Assembly (NCBI RefSeq): GCF_024199795.1
Contig: NZ_JANADK010000001.1
Span: 8,494,001-8,558,000 of the forward strand
Source: Bradyrhizobium sp. CCGB01
GTDB taxonomy: Bacteria; Pseudomonadota; Alphaproteobacteria; Rhizobiales; Xanthobacteraceae
Reading direction: 5' to 3'
Length of the DNA: 64,000 bases
Shown piece by piece: positions 15,583 to 25,258 of this stretch (its first letter is position 1; every line of letters begins with the position of its first letter). Under the pieces are notes generated by a model. It did no database searches and was not told where the DNA came from. It worked only from the letters and a program-made list of their open reading frames with translations. The translations under genes were made by a program, and so were the position numbers.

Positions 15583-18500
15583 ATGGACGCCATTCCATCA
15601 TTCGACGCCTACGAGCTCTCCGACCGCTACGACCGCGAGGAGGGGCGCGTCTTCCTCACGGGCACGCAGGCCATCGTCCGCATCGCGCTTGACCAGGTGC
15701 AGCGCGACCGTGCCGCGGGGCTCAACACCGCGGGTTTCATCTCCGGCTATCGCGGCTCGCCGCTCGGCGGCATTGATCTCGAGCTCTGGCGCATCCAGGA
15801 GCGGCTCAAGCGGGACCGCATCGAATTCCTGCCGGCGGTGAACGAGGACCTCGCGGCAACCGCGGTGCTCGGCTCGCAGCAGGTCGAAACGCAGGCCGAT
15901 CGTGACGTCGATGGCGTGTTCGGGCTCTGGTACGGCAAAGGCCCCGGCGTCGATCGCTCCGGCGATGCCCTCAAGCACGGCAACGCCTACGGTTCCTCGC
16001 CGCATGGCGGCGTGCTGGTCGTCGCGGGCGACGACCATGGCTGCGTCTCCTCCTCGATGCCGCACCAATCCGATGTCGCCTTCATGAGCTGGTTCATGCC
16101 GACGCTGCACCCCGCAAGCGTCAGCGAATATCTCGAATTCGGCGAATATGGCTACGCGTTGAGTCGCTTCTCCGGCATGTGGGTCGGCTTCAAGGCGATC
16201 TCGGAGATTGTCGAGTCAGGCGCATCCGTCGCGCTGCGCCCGCCGCGCGCCTTCCGCACGCCCGACTTCACGCCGCCACCCGGCGGCCTGCACTATCGCT
16301 GGCCGGATCTGCCGGGCCCGCAGATCGAGGAACGGCTGGAGGCAAAGAAACACGCGGTCTACGCCTTCGCGAAGGCCAATCCGATCGATCGCCACATCTA
16401 CGACATTCCCAACGCCACCTACGGCATCGTCACCACGGGCAAGGCGCATCTCGACCTGATGGAGGCGCTGCGGCTGATGGGCCTTGATGAAGCGGCCTGC
16501 CGCAACATCGGCGTCGACGTCTACAAGGTCGGCATGGTCTGGCCGCTGGCGCTGCATGACGCGATGGACTTCGTGAAGGGCAAGCGCGAGATCCTCGTGG
16601 TCGAGGAAAAGCGCGGCATCATCGAGAGCCAGTTCAAGGAATATTTCTACGACTATCCTGGCTCAAAGCCCGAGCGCATGGTCGGCAAGCACGACGAGAC
16701 CGGTGCTCGGCTGATCTCCTGGATTGGCGAATTGTCGCCGCGTGCGCTGGCGTCCGTGCTGGCGCGCCGGCTCGATCCGATGTTTCCCGGGCTCAATCTC
16801 GCCGCGCGCGCCGCCGCGCTGCTGCCGGAGGCAGCCCGAACGATCAATGTCCCAGGCGCAACGCGTACGCCATATTTCTGCTCGGGATGCCCGCACAACA
16901 CGTCGACAAAGGTGCCGGAAGGCTCCAAGGCGCTGGCCGGCATCGGTTGCCACTTCATGGCAAGCTGGATGGACCGCGAGACATCGTCGCTGATCCAGAT
17001 GGGCGGCGAAGGCGTGAACTGGGCGGCCTCGTCACGCTTCACCGGCCACAAGCACGTCTTCCAGAATCTCGGCGAAGGCACTTACTATCATTCGGGCTCA
17101 ATGGCGATCCGGCAGGCGATCGCAGCCAAAGCCAACATCACCTACAAGATCCTGTTCAACGATGCCGTCGCCATGACCGGCGGTCAGCCGGTCGACGGCC
17201 CCATCAGTGTGCATGCCATCGCGCACAGCGTCCGCGCCGAAGGCGTTGGGCGCATCGCGCTGGTGTCGGATGACCCCGCGCAGTTTTCTTCGGGAGACCT
17301 GCCGATCGGCGTCACCATCCATCCGCGCGAGGAGATGGACGCCGTACAGCGCGAACTGCGCGAGGTCTCCGGCGTCTCGGTGCTGATCTATCAGCAGACC
17401 TGCGCCACCGAGAAGCGGCGCCGGCGCAAGCGCGGGCAGACCGCCGATCCCAAGCGCTTCGCCTACATCAACGACCTCGTCTGCGAAGGCTGCGGCGACT
17501 GCTCGGTCGAGTCCAACTGCCTCAGCGTCGAGCCGAAGGAGACGCCGTTCGGCCGCAAGCGCCAGATCAATCTCTCGACCTGCAACAAGGATTTTTCCTG
17601 CCTCAACGGCTTTTGCCCGAGCTTCGTCACCGTCGAAGGCGCAATCCGCCGGAAGAAAAGCGCGAGCCAGATCGACGCGATCGGTCGCGCGGCGACGCTC
17701 CCCCTGCCTGCTCCCGCTACGCTCGACCGTCCCTATGACCTGCTGGTGACCGGCGTCGGCGGCACCGGCGTGATCACGGTCGGCGCGCTGATCGGCATGG
17801 CCGCGCATCTGGAACGAAGCGGGGTCTCGGTGCTCGATTTCACGGGCTTTGCGCAGAAGTTCGGGCCGGTGTTGAGCTATATCCGGCTTGCCGCGAGCCC
17901 CGAGGCGCTGCACCAGGTCCGCATCGACCAGGGCGCCGCCGATGCACTGATCGGCTGCGACCTCGTCGTCAGCTCATCACCAAAGGCGTCCGGAACCTAT
18001 CGCCGCGGCACGCGCGCCGCAGTCAACACCGCGGAGATGCCGACCGGCGACGTCGTCCGCTTCCGCGACGCCGATCTCGCCTCGCCCGCCCGCCTGCGCG
18101 CCATCCGCCAGGTGATCGGCGACGGCAATCTCGACACGATCAACGCCAACGCTCTGGCCGAACGCCTGCTCGGCGATGCCGTCTATGCCAACATCATCAT
18201 GCTCGGCTTTGCCTGGCAGCGCGGTCTCGTGCCGATCTCGCTGCAAGCGCTGCTGCGCGCGATCGAACTCAACGGCGTCGCGGTCGAGCGCAACAAGCAG
18301 GCCTTTGCCTGGGGCCGGATCGCCGCAGCCGATCCGGACTTCCTGCCGAAGGCTGACGAGGCATCCGAGGCCGAGACGCTCGACCAGCTCATCGCCCGCC
18401 GCGCCGATTTCCTCATCGCCTATCAAGACGAAGCCTATGCGACGCGCTATCGGACAATCGTGGCAAGAGTCCGCAACGCCGAAATCGCCCTCGGCAGCGA

Positions 18501-19032
18501 GGCGCTGACCGAGGCGGTCGCCCGCTCCCTGTTCAAGCTGATGGCCTACAAGGACGAATACGAGGTGGCGCGCCTCCACATGCGGACCGACTTCCTGGAC
18601 GAATTGAAGCGTGAGTTCGACGACGGTTTCAGCATCCAATATCACCTCGCCCCGCCGTTCCTGTCATCCAAACGCGACGCCCGCGGCTGGCCGCGCAAGC
18701 GTGCCTTCGGCCAGTGGATCCAGATGCCGCTCGCCATGCTGGCGCGGTTGAAGGGATTGCGCGGGACGCCGCTCGATCCATTCGGCTACGCGGAGGAGCG
18801 GCGGGCGGAGCGCGAGCTGATCGGCTGGTATGAAGGCTTGATCGAACGGATGCTCGGCGGGCTTGACGTGGCGCATCTGCCAAGTCTCGTCGCTATTGCA
18901 AAAGCGCCGATGGATATCCGCGGCTACGGCCCAGTGAAGGACGCCGCGATCGCGAAGGTGAAGCCCGAGGCGGAGCGCCTGCTCACCGAATTGGCAACAT
19001 CATCGCCGGCAAAGATGCGCGCCTGGAGTTGA
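15583..19032 (+). CDS. Single-chain indolepyruvate ferredoxin oxidoreductase
   Basis: This 1149-residue enzyme decarboxylates aryl or branched-chain 2-keto acids to acyl-CoA, reducing ferredoxin, as part of amino-acid degradation. It is a fusion of IorA-like and IorB-like parts. The TPP/pyrimidine region is in the N-terminal half (SGYRGSPLGGIDLEL, GKGPGVDRSGDALKH). A TPP-binding core lies near 460-570 (CSGCPHNTSTKVPEG, GGEGVNW). Cys-rich ferredoxin-type segments follow at about 632-690 (CEGCGDCSVESNC). The pyruvate-ferredoxin gamma domain is at ~720-900 (VTGVGGTGVITVG). A family-specific C-terminal domain ends the protein. The ATG at 15583 is the start closest to the family N-terminus; the frame is open upstream. 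It is divergent from the Lrp-type regulator. Confidence 0.93.
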   Translation: MDAIPSFDAYELSDRYDREEGRVFLTGTQAIVRIALDQVQRDRAAGLNTAGFISGYRGSPLGGIDLELWRIQERLKRDRIEFLPAVNEDLAATAVLGSQQVETQADRDVDGVFGLWYGKGPGVDRSGDALKHGNAYGSSPHGGVLVVAGDDHGCVSSSMPHQSDVAFMSWFMPTLHPASVSEYLEFGEYGYALSRFSGMWVGFKAISEIVESGASVALRPPRAFRTPDFTPPPGGLHYRWPDLPGPQIEERLEAKKHAVYAFAKANPIDRHIYDIPNATYGIVTTGKAHLDLMEALRLMGLDEAACRNIGVDVYKVGMVWPLALHDAMDFVKGKREILVVEEKRGIIESQFKEYFYDYPGSKPERMVGKHDETGARLISWIGELSPRALASVLARRLDPMFPGLNLAARAAALLPEAARTINVPGATRTPYFCSGCPHNTSTKVPEGSKALAGIGCHFMASWMDRETSSLIQMGGEGVNWAASSRFTGHKHVFQNLGEGTYYHSGSMAIRQAIAAKANITYKILFNDAVAMTGGQPVDGPISVHAIAHSVRAEGVGRIALVSDDPAQFSSGDLPIGVTIHPREEMDAVQRELREVSGVSVLIYQQTCATEKRRRRKRGQTADPKRFAYINDLVCEGCGDCSVESNCLSVEPKETPFGRKRQINLSTCNKDFSCLNGFCPSFVTVEGAIRRKKSASQIDAIGRAATLPLPAPATLDRPYDLLVTGVGGTGVITVGALIGMAAHLERSGVSVLDFTGFAQKFGPVLSYIRLAASPEALHQVRIDQGAADALIGCDLVVSSSPKASGTYRRGTRAAVNTAEMPTGDVVRFRDADLASPARLRAIRQVIGDGNLDTINANALAERLLGDAVYANIIMLGFAWQRGLVPISLQALLRAIELNGVAVERNKQAFAWGRIAAADPDFLPKADEASEAETLDQLIARRADFLIAYQDEAYATRYRTIVARVRNAEIALGSEALTEAVARSLFKLMAYKDEYEVARLHMRTDFLDELKREFDDGFSIQYHLAPPFLSSKRDARGWPRKRAFGQWIQMPLAMLARLKGLRGTPLDPFGYAEERRAERELIGWYEGLIERMLGGLDVAHLPSLVAIAKAPMDIRGYGPVKDAAIAKVKPEAERLLTELATSSPAKMRAWS

Positions 19033-19102
19033 CGCGGCGCCGGCGAGGCTTCAGCCTCCCGGCCCGGGGCTCCCTGATGGCGCCCCTGCAACCGGGTGAT
19101 GC

Positions 19103-20524
19103 ATGATGGATCTCGATCAGTTGACCCTAACCCAGGCCGCGGCCGACCTTCGCGCCGGAAAAGTCACGAGCACCGCCCTCACGACGGAGGCGCTGACCCG
19201 CGCCAAGGCCGGCGCCGATCTCAATGCCTTCGTCACCCTCGACGAAGCCGGCGCCTTGAAGGCCGCGACAGCGTTCGATGCGACCGGCGACAAGGACAAG
19301 CCGCTCGGCGGCGTGCCCGTCGCGATCAAGGACAATATCGAGGTCGCCGGGCTTCCCTGCAGCGCCGGAACGCCGGCGCTGCAGGGTTACGTCCCGAAGG
19401 CCGACGCGCCAGTGGTCGCGAAGCTCCGCGCCGCGGGCGCGATCATCATCGGCAAGACCAGCATGCACGAGCTCGCCTTCGGCATCTCCGGCTACAATAC
19501 CGCGTTCAAGACCGGCGCGGAGTTCGGCGTGCGCAACGCCTACGATCGCAGCCTGATCGCCGGCGGTTCCTCCTCAGGCACGGGCGCAGCGATCGGCGCG
19601 CGGATCGTCGCGGGCGGGCTCGGCACCGACACCGGCGGATCGGTCAGGGTCCCGGGCGCGTTGAATGGATGCGCCTCGCTGCGCCCGACGGTCGGACGTT
19701 ACCCGCAAACCGGCATCGCGCCGATCTCGCACACCCGCGACACCGCAGGCCCGATGGCCACGACCATGGCGGACGTCGAACTGCTCGACCGCGTCATCGC
19801 CGGTAGGGACGCGATTCAGCCGGCGGATCTGAAGCAGGTGCGGATCGGCGTCGTAAGATCGATGCTGACCAATCTCGACACCGACACCGAAGCCGCCTTC
19901 CAGGCGGCGGTCGTGCAGATCAAGGCGCAGGGCATCACGGTCGTCGAGATCGAGATGCCGCAACTCGCCGAGCTCAACGGTCAGGTCAGCTTTCCCGTCG
20001 CGCTGTACGAAGCCTATGACGACATGGTCGCCTATCTCAGTCACACCGGCACCGGGATCAGCATCGAGGCGCTGGTGAAGGACATCGCCAGCCCCGATGT
20101 GAAGGGCACCTATGAGGGCCTCGTGATCCCGCGCAAGCTGCCCGGCCCCGGCGACACGCTGCTCGACGCCAGGCCGATTTACGACGCCGCGATCAAGACC
20201 GCGCGTCCGGCCCTGCAGGCGCTCTACGGCAGGACCTTTGCCGATAACCGGCTCGATGCCATCGCCTTCCCGACCACGCCACGCGTCGCAATCCCATCCA
20301 ATCCCGACTCCAGCAGCCTCGAAAATTTCGGCCTGTTCATCCAGAACACCGATCCCGGCAGCAATGCCGGCATTCCCGGGATCCAGATTCCGATCGCGCT
20401 CGGCGCCACCAGCAAATTGCCTGTAGGACTCGAGCTGGACGGTCCCGCGGGCAGCGACGAGCGGCTGCTTGCAATCGGCATGGCGCTTGATGGTGTATTC
20501 GGACGGCTGCCGGCGCCGCGCTGA
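19103..20524 (+). CDS. Amidase signature family hydrolase
   Basis: This 473-residue enzyme hydrolyses carboxamides with a Ser-cisSer-Lys triad. Lys76 lies in VAIKDN, the cis-Ser in GGSSSGTG at about 154-161, and the nucleophile Ser180 in GTDTGGSVR. The central sequence resembles indoleacetamide hydrolases of bradyrhizobia and mandelamide-type amidases, but I would not fix the substrate. It begins 70 bp after the indolepyruvate ferredoxin oxidoreductase and may share its transcript; both could act on aromatic amino-acid derivatives. Two consecutive ATG codons (19103 and 19106) are possible starts. The ribosome site is weak. Confidence 0.88.
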   Translation: MMDLDQLTLTQAAADLRAGKVTSTALTTEALTRAKAGADLNAFVTLDEAGALKAATAFDATGDKDKPLGGVPVAIKDNIEVAGLPCSAGTPALQGYVPKADAPVVAKLRAAGAIIIGKTSMHELAFGISGYNTAFKTGAEFGVRNAYDRSLIAGGSSSGTGAAIGARIVAGGLGTDTGGSVRVPGALNGCASLRPTVGRYPQTGIAPISHTRDTAGPMATTMADVELLDRVIAGRDAIQPADLKQVRIGVVRSMLTNLDTDTEAAFQAAVVQIKAQGITVVEIEMPQLAELNGQVSFPVALYEAYDDMVAYLSHTGTGISIEALVKDIASPDVKGTYEGLVIPRKLPGPGDTLLDARPIYDAAIKTARPALQALYGRTFADNRLDAIAFPTTPRVAIPSNPDSSSLENFGLFIQNTDPGSNAGIPGIQIPIALGATSKLPVGLELDGPAGSDERLLAIGMALDGVFGRLPAPR

Positions 20525-20531
20525 CGCTCTT

Positions 20532-20619
20532 GTAGGGTGGGCAAAGCGGAGCGTGCCCACGATTTCCACCGATTGGAAAAGATGGTGGGCACGGCGCTTT
20601 GCGCCTTTGCCCACCCTAC
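20532..20619. repeat. Palindromic intergenic repeat, family A copy 2
   Basis: It has the same layout as the copy at 14863-14956: GTAGGGTGGGCAAAGCG at the left and CTTTGCCCACCCTAC at the right, with GTGCCCAC / GTGGGCAC inside. It fills the gap between the convergent amidase and LysR genes. Confidence 0.85.
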
Positions 20620-20637
20620 GGCACTGACGTCTTGACC

Positions 20638-21546
20638 TCACGAATACGGATTGATCAGCTTCTGCTGCTCGGCGCTGTGATGCACGAGCATGTCGATGAA
20701 GGTCCTGACCTTCGCCGACAGATGATGCTTGTGCGGATAGACCGCGTTCATCGACATCTCGACGGGACGATACTCCGGCAGGAGGCGCACCAGCCGGCCG
20801 GCGTCGAGATCGTCGGCGACCAGGAATCCGGCCGCGAGGCTGACGCCCAGGCCTTGCAATGCGGCCTCGCGCAGCGCCTCGCCGCTGTTGGTGATCAGAT
20901 TGCCCGATACGCGCACCGAGGCCGGCATGCCCTTGCGGTCGAAGAAGCGCCACTCGTCGAACGGATAGTTGATGTGACGCACGCAATTGCGCTCGGCGAG
21001 CTCCTCGAGCTTCGAGACGCGCCCATGCGCCTCGATATAGGCGTGCGAGCAGCACAGCACGTGCCGCCAGGTCGCAAGACTCCGCACGATCAGACTGGAG
21101 TCCGGCGGCGCGATCATGCGCAGCGCGAGATCAAAGCCCTCCTCGATCAGGTCGACATTGGTCTCGCCCATGCGCAAATCGACCTTGACCTCCGGATAGG
21201 TCGCGAGGAATTCGGCCATCACGGGCGCGACGAACGGCACCATGTGGGTGGCGGTGTGAATGCGCAGCGTGCCGCGCGGCGTCGATTGCAGTGCGCCGGC
21301 GATATCGTCGGCCTGTTCGATATCGGCGAGGATCTGGATCGCGCGGTCGTAGTAGGCCTTGCCGATCTCGGTGAGGTTGACCTTGCGCGTGGTGCGCTGA
21401 AGCAGCCTCACCCCAAGCCGGTCTTCCAGCGCCTGAACGTGATTGCTCACCATGGTGGTCGACATGTTGAGCTTGCGGGCAGCTGCAGAGAAGCCGCCGG
21501 TCTCGACCACCCGGCTGAAGACTTCGAGGCTGGTCAATCGGTCCAT
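20638..21546 (-). CDS. LysR family transcriptional regulator
   Basis: This 302-residue regulator has an N-terminal winged helix-turn-helix (about residues 3-62, FSAAARKLNMSTTMVSNHVQ) and a type-2 periplasmic-binding-like effector domain (about 90-295). It is divergent from the HlyD-type efflux gene and is the probable regulator of the efflux pair. The intergenic DNA holds five GATTATC-type boxes, which are candidate binding sites. The effector is unknown; drug or phenolic compounds would be plausible for an EmrAB-type system, but that is inference. Confidence 0.9.
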   Translation of the reverse strand: MDRLTSLEVFSRVVETGGFSAAARKLNMSTTMVSNHVQALEDRLGVRLLQRTTRKVNLTEIGKAYYDRAIQILADIEQADDIAGALQSTPRGTLRIHTATHMVPFVAPVMAEFLATYPEVKVDLRMGETNVDLIEEGFDLALRMIAPPDSSLIVRSLATWRHVLCCSHAYIEAHGRVSKLEELAERNCVRHINYPFDEWRFFDRKGMPASVRVSGNLITNSGEALREAALQGLGVSLAAGFLVADDLDAGRLVRLLPEYRPVEMSMNAVYPHKHHLSAKVRTFIDMLVHHSAEQQKLINPYS

Positions 21547-21553
21547 GCCGCCT

Positions 21554-21774
21554 GATTATCCGCTTTCGATCGATAATCGCAAGGAATTCGACCGGATTAT
21601 CCATCAAACGGTCTCACCCGCCGAGATGGTGCATGTTGGCAGCAATCGCTCGACAGGCGCGGCAATCGCTCTGGGGCAGTCGCACCTCTGGTTCGATAGA
21701 CCAAACACTCCAAGGCGCCGACCCCGGACCATCCACTCGGAGTGGATAATCCTTCCAGCATTTCGCCGATTATC
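21554..21774. promoter_or_regulatory. Cluster of five GATTATC boxes between LysR and efflux genes
   Basis: GATTATC or its complement GATAATC occurs at 21554-21560, 21572-21578, 21595-21601, 21745-21751 and 21768-21774. The first two form an inverted pair (GATTATC-N11-GATAATC) next to the LysR start. The last two form a facing pair near the efflux start. Two more copies lie before the MFS gene. Repetition of an AT-rich 7-mer in GC-rich DNA suggests a regulator binding site, most simply of the adjacent LysR protein. Confidence 0.6.
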
Positions 21775-21823
21775 GCTCGAACCGGAAAGACCGATAGTCG
21801 CTGCCAGCCGATAGGAGACCGCG

Positions 21824-23005
21824 ATGTCCGAGATGCCCCGCACCGAAAACTTCCGGCAAGCTACTGAAATCACTCAAGATCATCCTCAGCCCGCGCGGCC
21901 TGCGCCGGCCCGGAAGATGGTCCGGCGCGCGGCGCTGGTACTCGCGCTCCTCGCAGGCACGGCAGCGATGATCTATTACGGGCACGACTACTGGACCAAC
22001 GGCCGCTATCTCGAGACGACCGACGACGCCTATGTGAAGGCGGATTCCACCATCGTCGCGCCCAAGGTTTCCGGCTACATCGCCAAGGTACTGGTCGGCG
22101 ACAACGAGAAGGTCAGAGCGGGCCAGACGCTGGCGAAGATCGACGACCGCGACTTCAAGGCCGCGCTCGACCAGGCCCGCGCCGATGTCGCCGCGGGCGA
22201 AGCCTCGGTGCGCAACATCGACGCCCAGCTCGAACTGCAGCAGCCGATCATCGAGCAGAGCACGGCCGACGTCAGCGCGGCGGACGCCAATCTGAAGTTC
22301 GCGCAGGAGGAACGCGCCCGCTACGACGACCTCATGAAGTCGGGCTCCGGCACGATCCAGCGCGCACAGCAGACCGATGCAGCGCTGCGCGCCAGCAACG
22401 CGCAATTGCAGCACGCGAAATCGGGCCTGGTGGCCGCGCAGCGCAAGGTCGACGTGCTCACCACCCAGCGCGCCCAGGCCACGGCCCAGCTCGACCGCGC
22501 CCGCGCCGTCGCGAAGCAGGCGGCGTTGAACCTGTCCTATACCGAGATCACCGCACCGGTTGACGGCACGGTCGGCGCCCGGAGCTTGCGCGTCGGCCAG
22601 TTCGTGCAGGCCGGCACGCAATTGATGGCGGTGGTGCCGCTCGATGCCGTCTATGTGGTCGCGAACTTCAAGGAGACGCAGCTCACGCACGTTCGTCCGG
22701 GCCAGCCGGTCGAGCTCCACGTCGACAGCTTCCGCAACCAGACCCTGCGCGGCCATGTCGACAGCCTGTCGCCGGCGAGCGGTTTGGAGTTCGCACTGCT
22801 GCCGCCCGACAACGCCACCGGCAATTTCACCAAGATCGTGCAGCGCGTGCCGGTGAAGATCGTGCTCGACGACCACCGCTTGACCGGCCTGCTGCGCCCC
22901 GGCATGTCCGCGGTGCCGACGGTCGACACCAAGGCAACGGTGCTCGCCGAGCGCGAGACGGCCAAGCGCCTCGCCGACAACGCGGTCCGCCCGAACGGCG
23001 GCTGA
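21824..23005 (+). CDS. EmrA/HlyD-type membrane fusion protein
   Basis: This 393-residue periplasmic adaptor links an inner-membrane MFS pump to an outer-membrane channel. A single N-terminal membrane anchor lies at about residues 35-52. It is followed by the lipoyl half-motif (TTDDAYVKADSTIVAPKVSG), a long coiled-coil hairpin (about 110-220), the second lipoyl half (ITAPVDGTVGARSLRVGQFV) and beta-barrel domains. AGGAG precedes the ATG. The MFS transporter gene follows 116 bp downstream with two more GATTATC boxes in between, so the two genes are functionally linked and may have a second promoter. Confidence 0.92.
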   Translation: MSEMPRTENFRQATEITQDHPQPARPAPARKMVRRAALVLALLAGTAAMIYYGHDYWTNGRYLETTDDAYVKADSTIVAPKVSGYIAKVLVGDNEKVRAGQTLAKIDDRDFKAALDQARADVAAGEASVRNIDAQLELQQPIIEQSTADVSAADANLKFAQEERARYDDLMKSGSGTIQRAQQTDAALRASNAQLQHAKSGLVAAQRKVDVLTTQRAQATAQLDRARAVAKQAALNLSYTEITAPVDGTVGARSLRVGQFVQAGTQLMAVVPLDAVYVVANFKETQLTHVRPGQPVELHVDSFRNQTLRGHVDSLSPASGLEFALLPPDNATGNFTKIVQRVPVKIVLDDHRLTGLLRPGMSAVPTVDTKATVLAERETAKRLADNAVRPNGG

Positions 23006-23023
23006 GGCAGGGGAGACCGGCAG

Positions 23024-23071
23024 GATTATCAAGTCTTGCCGGACGATCCTTCCCACGCTCCCTCGATTATC
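23024..23071. promoter_or_regulatory. Two GATTATC boxes upstream of the MFS gene
   Basis: GATTATC occurs at 23024-23030 and 23065-23071, 35 bp apart end to start and in the same orientation. The motif matches the boxes in the LysR/HlyD intergenic region. Their presence between two genes that could be one operon suggests an internal promoter under the same regulator. Confidence 0.5.
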
Positions 23072-23121
23072 GAAACCAACCGCCCGATGCATCCTGTCTC
23101 CGAGAGCGAGACGAGGCTTCC

Positions 23122-24738
23122 ATGAGCACGCTCCAACCGACCGTCAACGCCGCTTCCGCTGCCAGCATCCCCACCCCTGCTGCGCCCGCCACGCCGGCAG
23201 TTTCCGCAAAAACCTGGATCGCGGTGATCGGCGCGACCCTCGGCGCCTTCATGGCGGTGCTGAACATCCAGATCGTCAACGCTTCGCTCGCCGACATCCA
23301 GGGCGCGATCGGCGCCGGCATCGATGACGGCGGCTGGATCTCGACCTCTTATCTGATCGCCGAGATCGTGGTGATTCCGCTGTCCGGCTGGCTCGCGCAG
23401 GTGTTCTCGATCCGGATCTATCTGCTCACCAATGCGGTCCTATTCCTGATCCTGTCCGCTGCCTGCGCGCTGGCGCAGGACCTGTCGCAAATGATCGTGC
23501 TGCGCGCGGTGCAGGGTTTCACCGGCGGCGTGCTGATCCCGATGGCCTTCACGCTCATCATCACGCTATTGCCTCGCGCGAAGCAGCCGGTGGGCCTTGC
23601 ACTGTTCGCGCTGTCCGCGACGTTCGCGCCGGCAATCGGCCCGACCATCGGCGGCTATCTCACCGAGAATTTCGGCTGGCAGTACATTTTCTACGTCAAC
23701 CTCGTGCCCGGCGCGATCATGGTCGGCATGCTCTGGTACGCACTCGAGCCCAGGCCGATGAAGCTGTCGCTGCTCGCGGAAGGCGACTGGGCCGGCATCA
23801 TCACCATGGCGATCGGCCTGTCGGCACTCCAGACCGTACTGGAAGAAGGTAACAAGGACGACTGGTTCGGCTCGCCCTTCATCGTCAAGCTGTCGGTCAT
23901 CGCCGCCGTCGCGCTGACCGTCTTCCTCGTCATCGAGCTCACGGTGAAGAAGCCACTGCTCAATTTGCGCCTGCTGGTTCGCCGCAATTTCGGCTTCGGC
24001 ATGCTCGCGAACTTCCTGCTCGGTGTCGCGCTCTATGGCTCGGTGTTCATCCTGCCGCAATATCTGGCGCGCATCCAGGGCTACAACGCCGAGCAGATCG
24101 GCATGGTACTGGCCTGGACCGGACTGCCGCAGCTCGTGCTGATCCCGCTGGTGCCGCGACTGATGCAGAAGTTCGACGCACGGATCATCATCGGCATCGG
24201 CTTCGTCCTGTTCGCGGCCTCGAACTTCATGAACATCTACATGACGAGCAACTATGCCGCCGATCAATTGTTCTGGCCCAACGTGGTTCGTGCGATCGGC
24301 CAGGCGCTGGTCATGGCGCCGCTGTCAGCGGTCGCGACATCCGGCATCGAAGCGGAGAATGCGGGCTCGGCCTCCGGCCTGTTCAACATGATGCGCAATC
24401 TCGGCGGCGCCGTCGGCATCGCGCTGCTGCAAACCCTGCTGACCAAGCGCGAGCAGTATCACTCCAACGTTCTGATGCAGTCGGTCTCGGTGTTCGAGCA
24501 GGCGACGCGGACCCGGCTGGAGCAGCTCACCCAATATTTCGTCAATCACGGCATTCTCGACCGGGCGGACGCCGCGCACCGCGCCTATGTCGCGATCGGC
24601 CATATCGTGCAGAAGCAGGCCTACATCCTCGCCTTCAGCGACACTTTCTATCTGCTCGGCATGGCGCTGATCGTGGCGCTCGCCGCCGTCCTCTTCCTGA
24701 AGAAGCCCGGCCAGACCTCGGCCGGTGGTGCACACTGA
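23122..24738 (+). CDS. DHA2 family (EmrB/QacA-type) MFS drug efflux transporter
   Basis: This 538-residue proton-coupled inner-membrane exporter is predicted to have 14 membrane segments. Signs are the N-terminal GAFMAVLNIQIVNASLADIQ (motif D1-like), SYLIAEIVVIPLSGWL, LRAVQGFTGGVLIPMAF and GPTIGGYLTENFGWQYIF (motif C/G). SASGLFNMMRNLGGAVGIA lies in the C-terminal half. It follows the HlyD/EmrA-type adaptor gene, so the two should form a tripartite pump with an outer-membrane channel encoded elsewhere. A GAGG ribosome site precedes the ATG. The substrate is not predictable. Confidence 0.92.
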   Translation: MSTLQPTVNAASAASIPTPAAPATPAVSAKTWIAVIGATLGAFMAVLNIQIVNASLADIQGAIGAGIDDGGWISTSYLIAEIVVIPLSGWLAQVFSIRIYLLTNAVLFLILSAACALAQDLSQMIVLRAVQGFTGGVLIPMAFTLIITLLPRAKQPVGLALFALSATFAPAIGPTIGGYLTENFGWQYIFYVNLVPGAIMVGMLWYALEPRPMKLSLLAEGDWAGIITMAIGLSALQTVLEEGNKDDWFGSPFIVKLSVIAAVALTVFLVIELTVKKPLLNLRLLVRRNFGFGMLANFLLGVALYGSVFILPQYLARIQGYNAEQIGMVLAWTGLPQLVLIPLVPRLMQKFDARIIIGIGFVLFAASNFMNIYMTSNYAADQLFWPNVVRAIGQALVMAPLSAVATSGIEAENAGSASGLFNMMRNLGGAVGIALLQTLLTKREQYHSNVLMQSVSVFEQATRTRLEQLTQYFVNHGILDRADAAHRAYVAIGHIVQKQAYILAFSDTFYLLGMALIVALAAVLFLKKPGQTSAGGAH

Positions 24739-24767
24739 CCTCAACCCAGCAAGCAAGGAGAACGACC

Positions 24768-25229
24768 ATGAAACCTCGCATGAACTTCTACCAGGCCGCC
24801 CCCGACACGATGAAGGCTCTGATGGCGCTGGAGGAGCAGATCCAGTCCACAGGACTCGAGAAATCGCTGATCGAGCTCGTGAAGATCCGGGCGTCGCAGA
24901 TCAACGGCTGTGCCTTCTGCATCAACATGCACACCGAGGACGCCCGCAAGCGCGGCGAGACCGAACAGCGCATCTACCTGCTCAACGCCTGGCGCGAATC
25001 CCCGCTCTATACCGACCGCGAACGCGCCGCTCTGGCCTGGGCGGAATCGGTGACGCTGATTTCGGAGACCCACGCGCCCGACGATGTCTATGAGCAGGTC
25101 CGCGCCCAGTTCTCCGATGCGGAGACGGTGAACCTGACGATGCTGATCGGCGCCATCAATGCCTGGAACAGGCTGGCGATCGCGTTCCGCGCGGTTCATC
25201 CGGTGAAGGTAAAGGCATCGGCGGCGTAA
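24768..25229 (+). CDS. AhpD-like carboxymuconolactone decarboxylase family protein
   Basis: This 153-residue all-helical protein has the AhpD-type redox motif CAFCINMH (CxxC plus His) at about residues 46-53. It is preceded by ELVKIRASQINGC and followed by RLAIAFRAVHPV. Members are alkylhydroperoxidases or related redox enzymes rather than true decarboxylases. An AAGGAG site precedes the ATG. It lies 29 bp behind the MFS efflux gene, so it probably shares its transcript and could protect against an oxidising or electrophilic pump substrate (inference). Confidence 0.88.
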   Translation: MKPRMNFYQAAPDTMKALMALEEQIQSTGLEKSLIELVKIRASQINGCAFCINMHTEDARKRGETEQRIYLLNAWRESPLYTDRERAALAWAESVTLISETHAPDDVYEQVRAQFSDAETVNLTMLIGAINAWNRLAIAFRAVHPVKVKASAA

Positions 25230-25258
25230 AGGGCGGGCCGTCCCTCACGGGCGGTCCC

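Noticed and set aside
24768..25229. True 4-carboxymuconolactone decarboxylase of the beta-ketoadipate route
   Set aside because: The CxxC-plus-His motif and efflux-gene context point to the AhpD-like branch; no protocatechuate genes are nearby.
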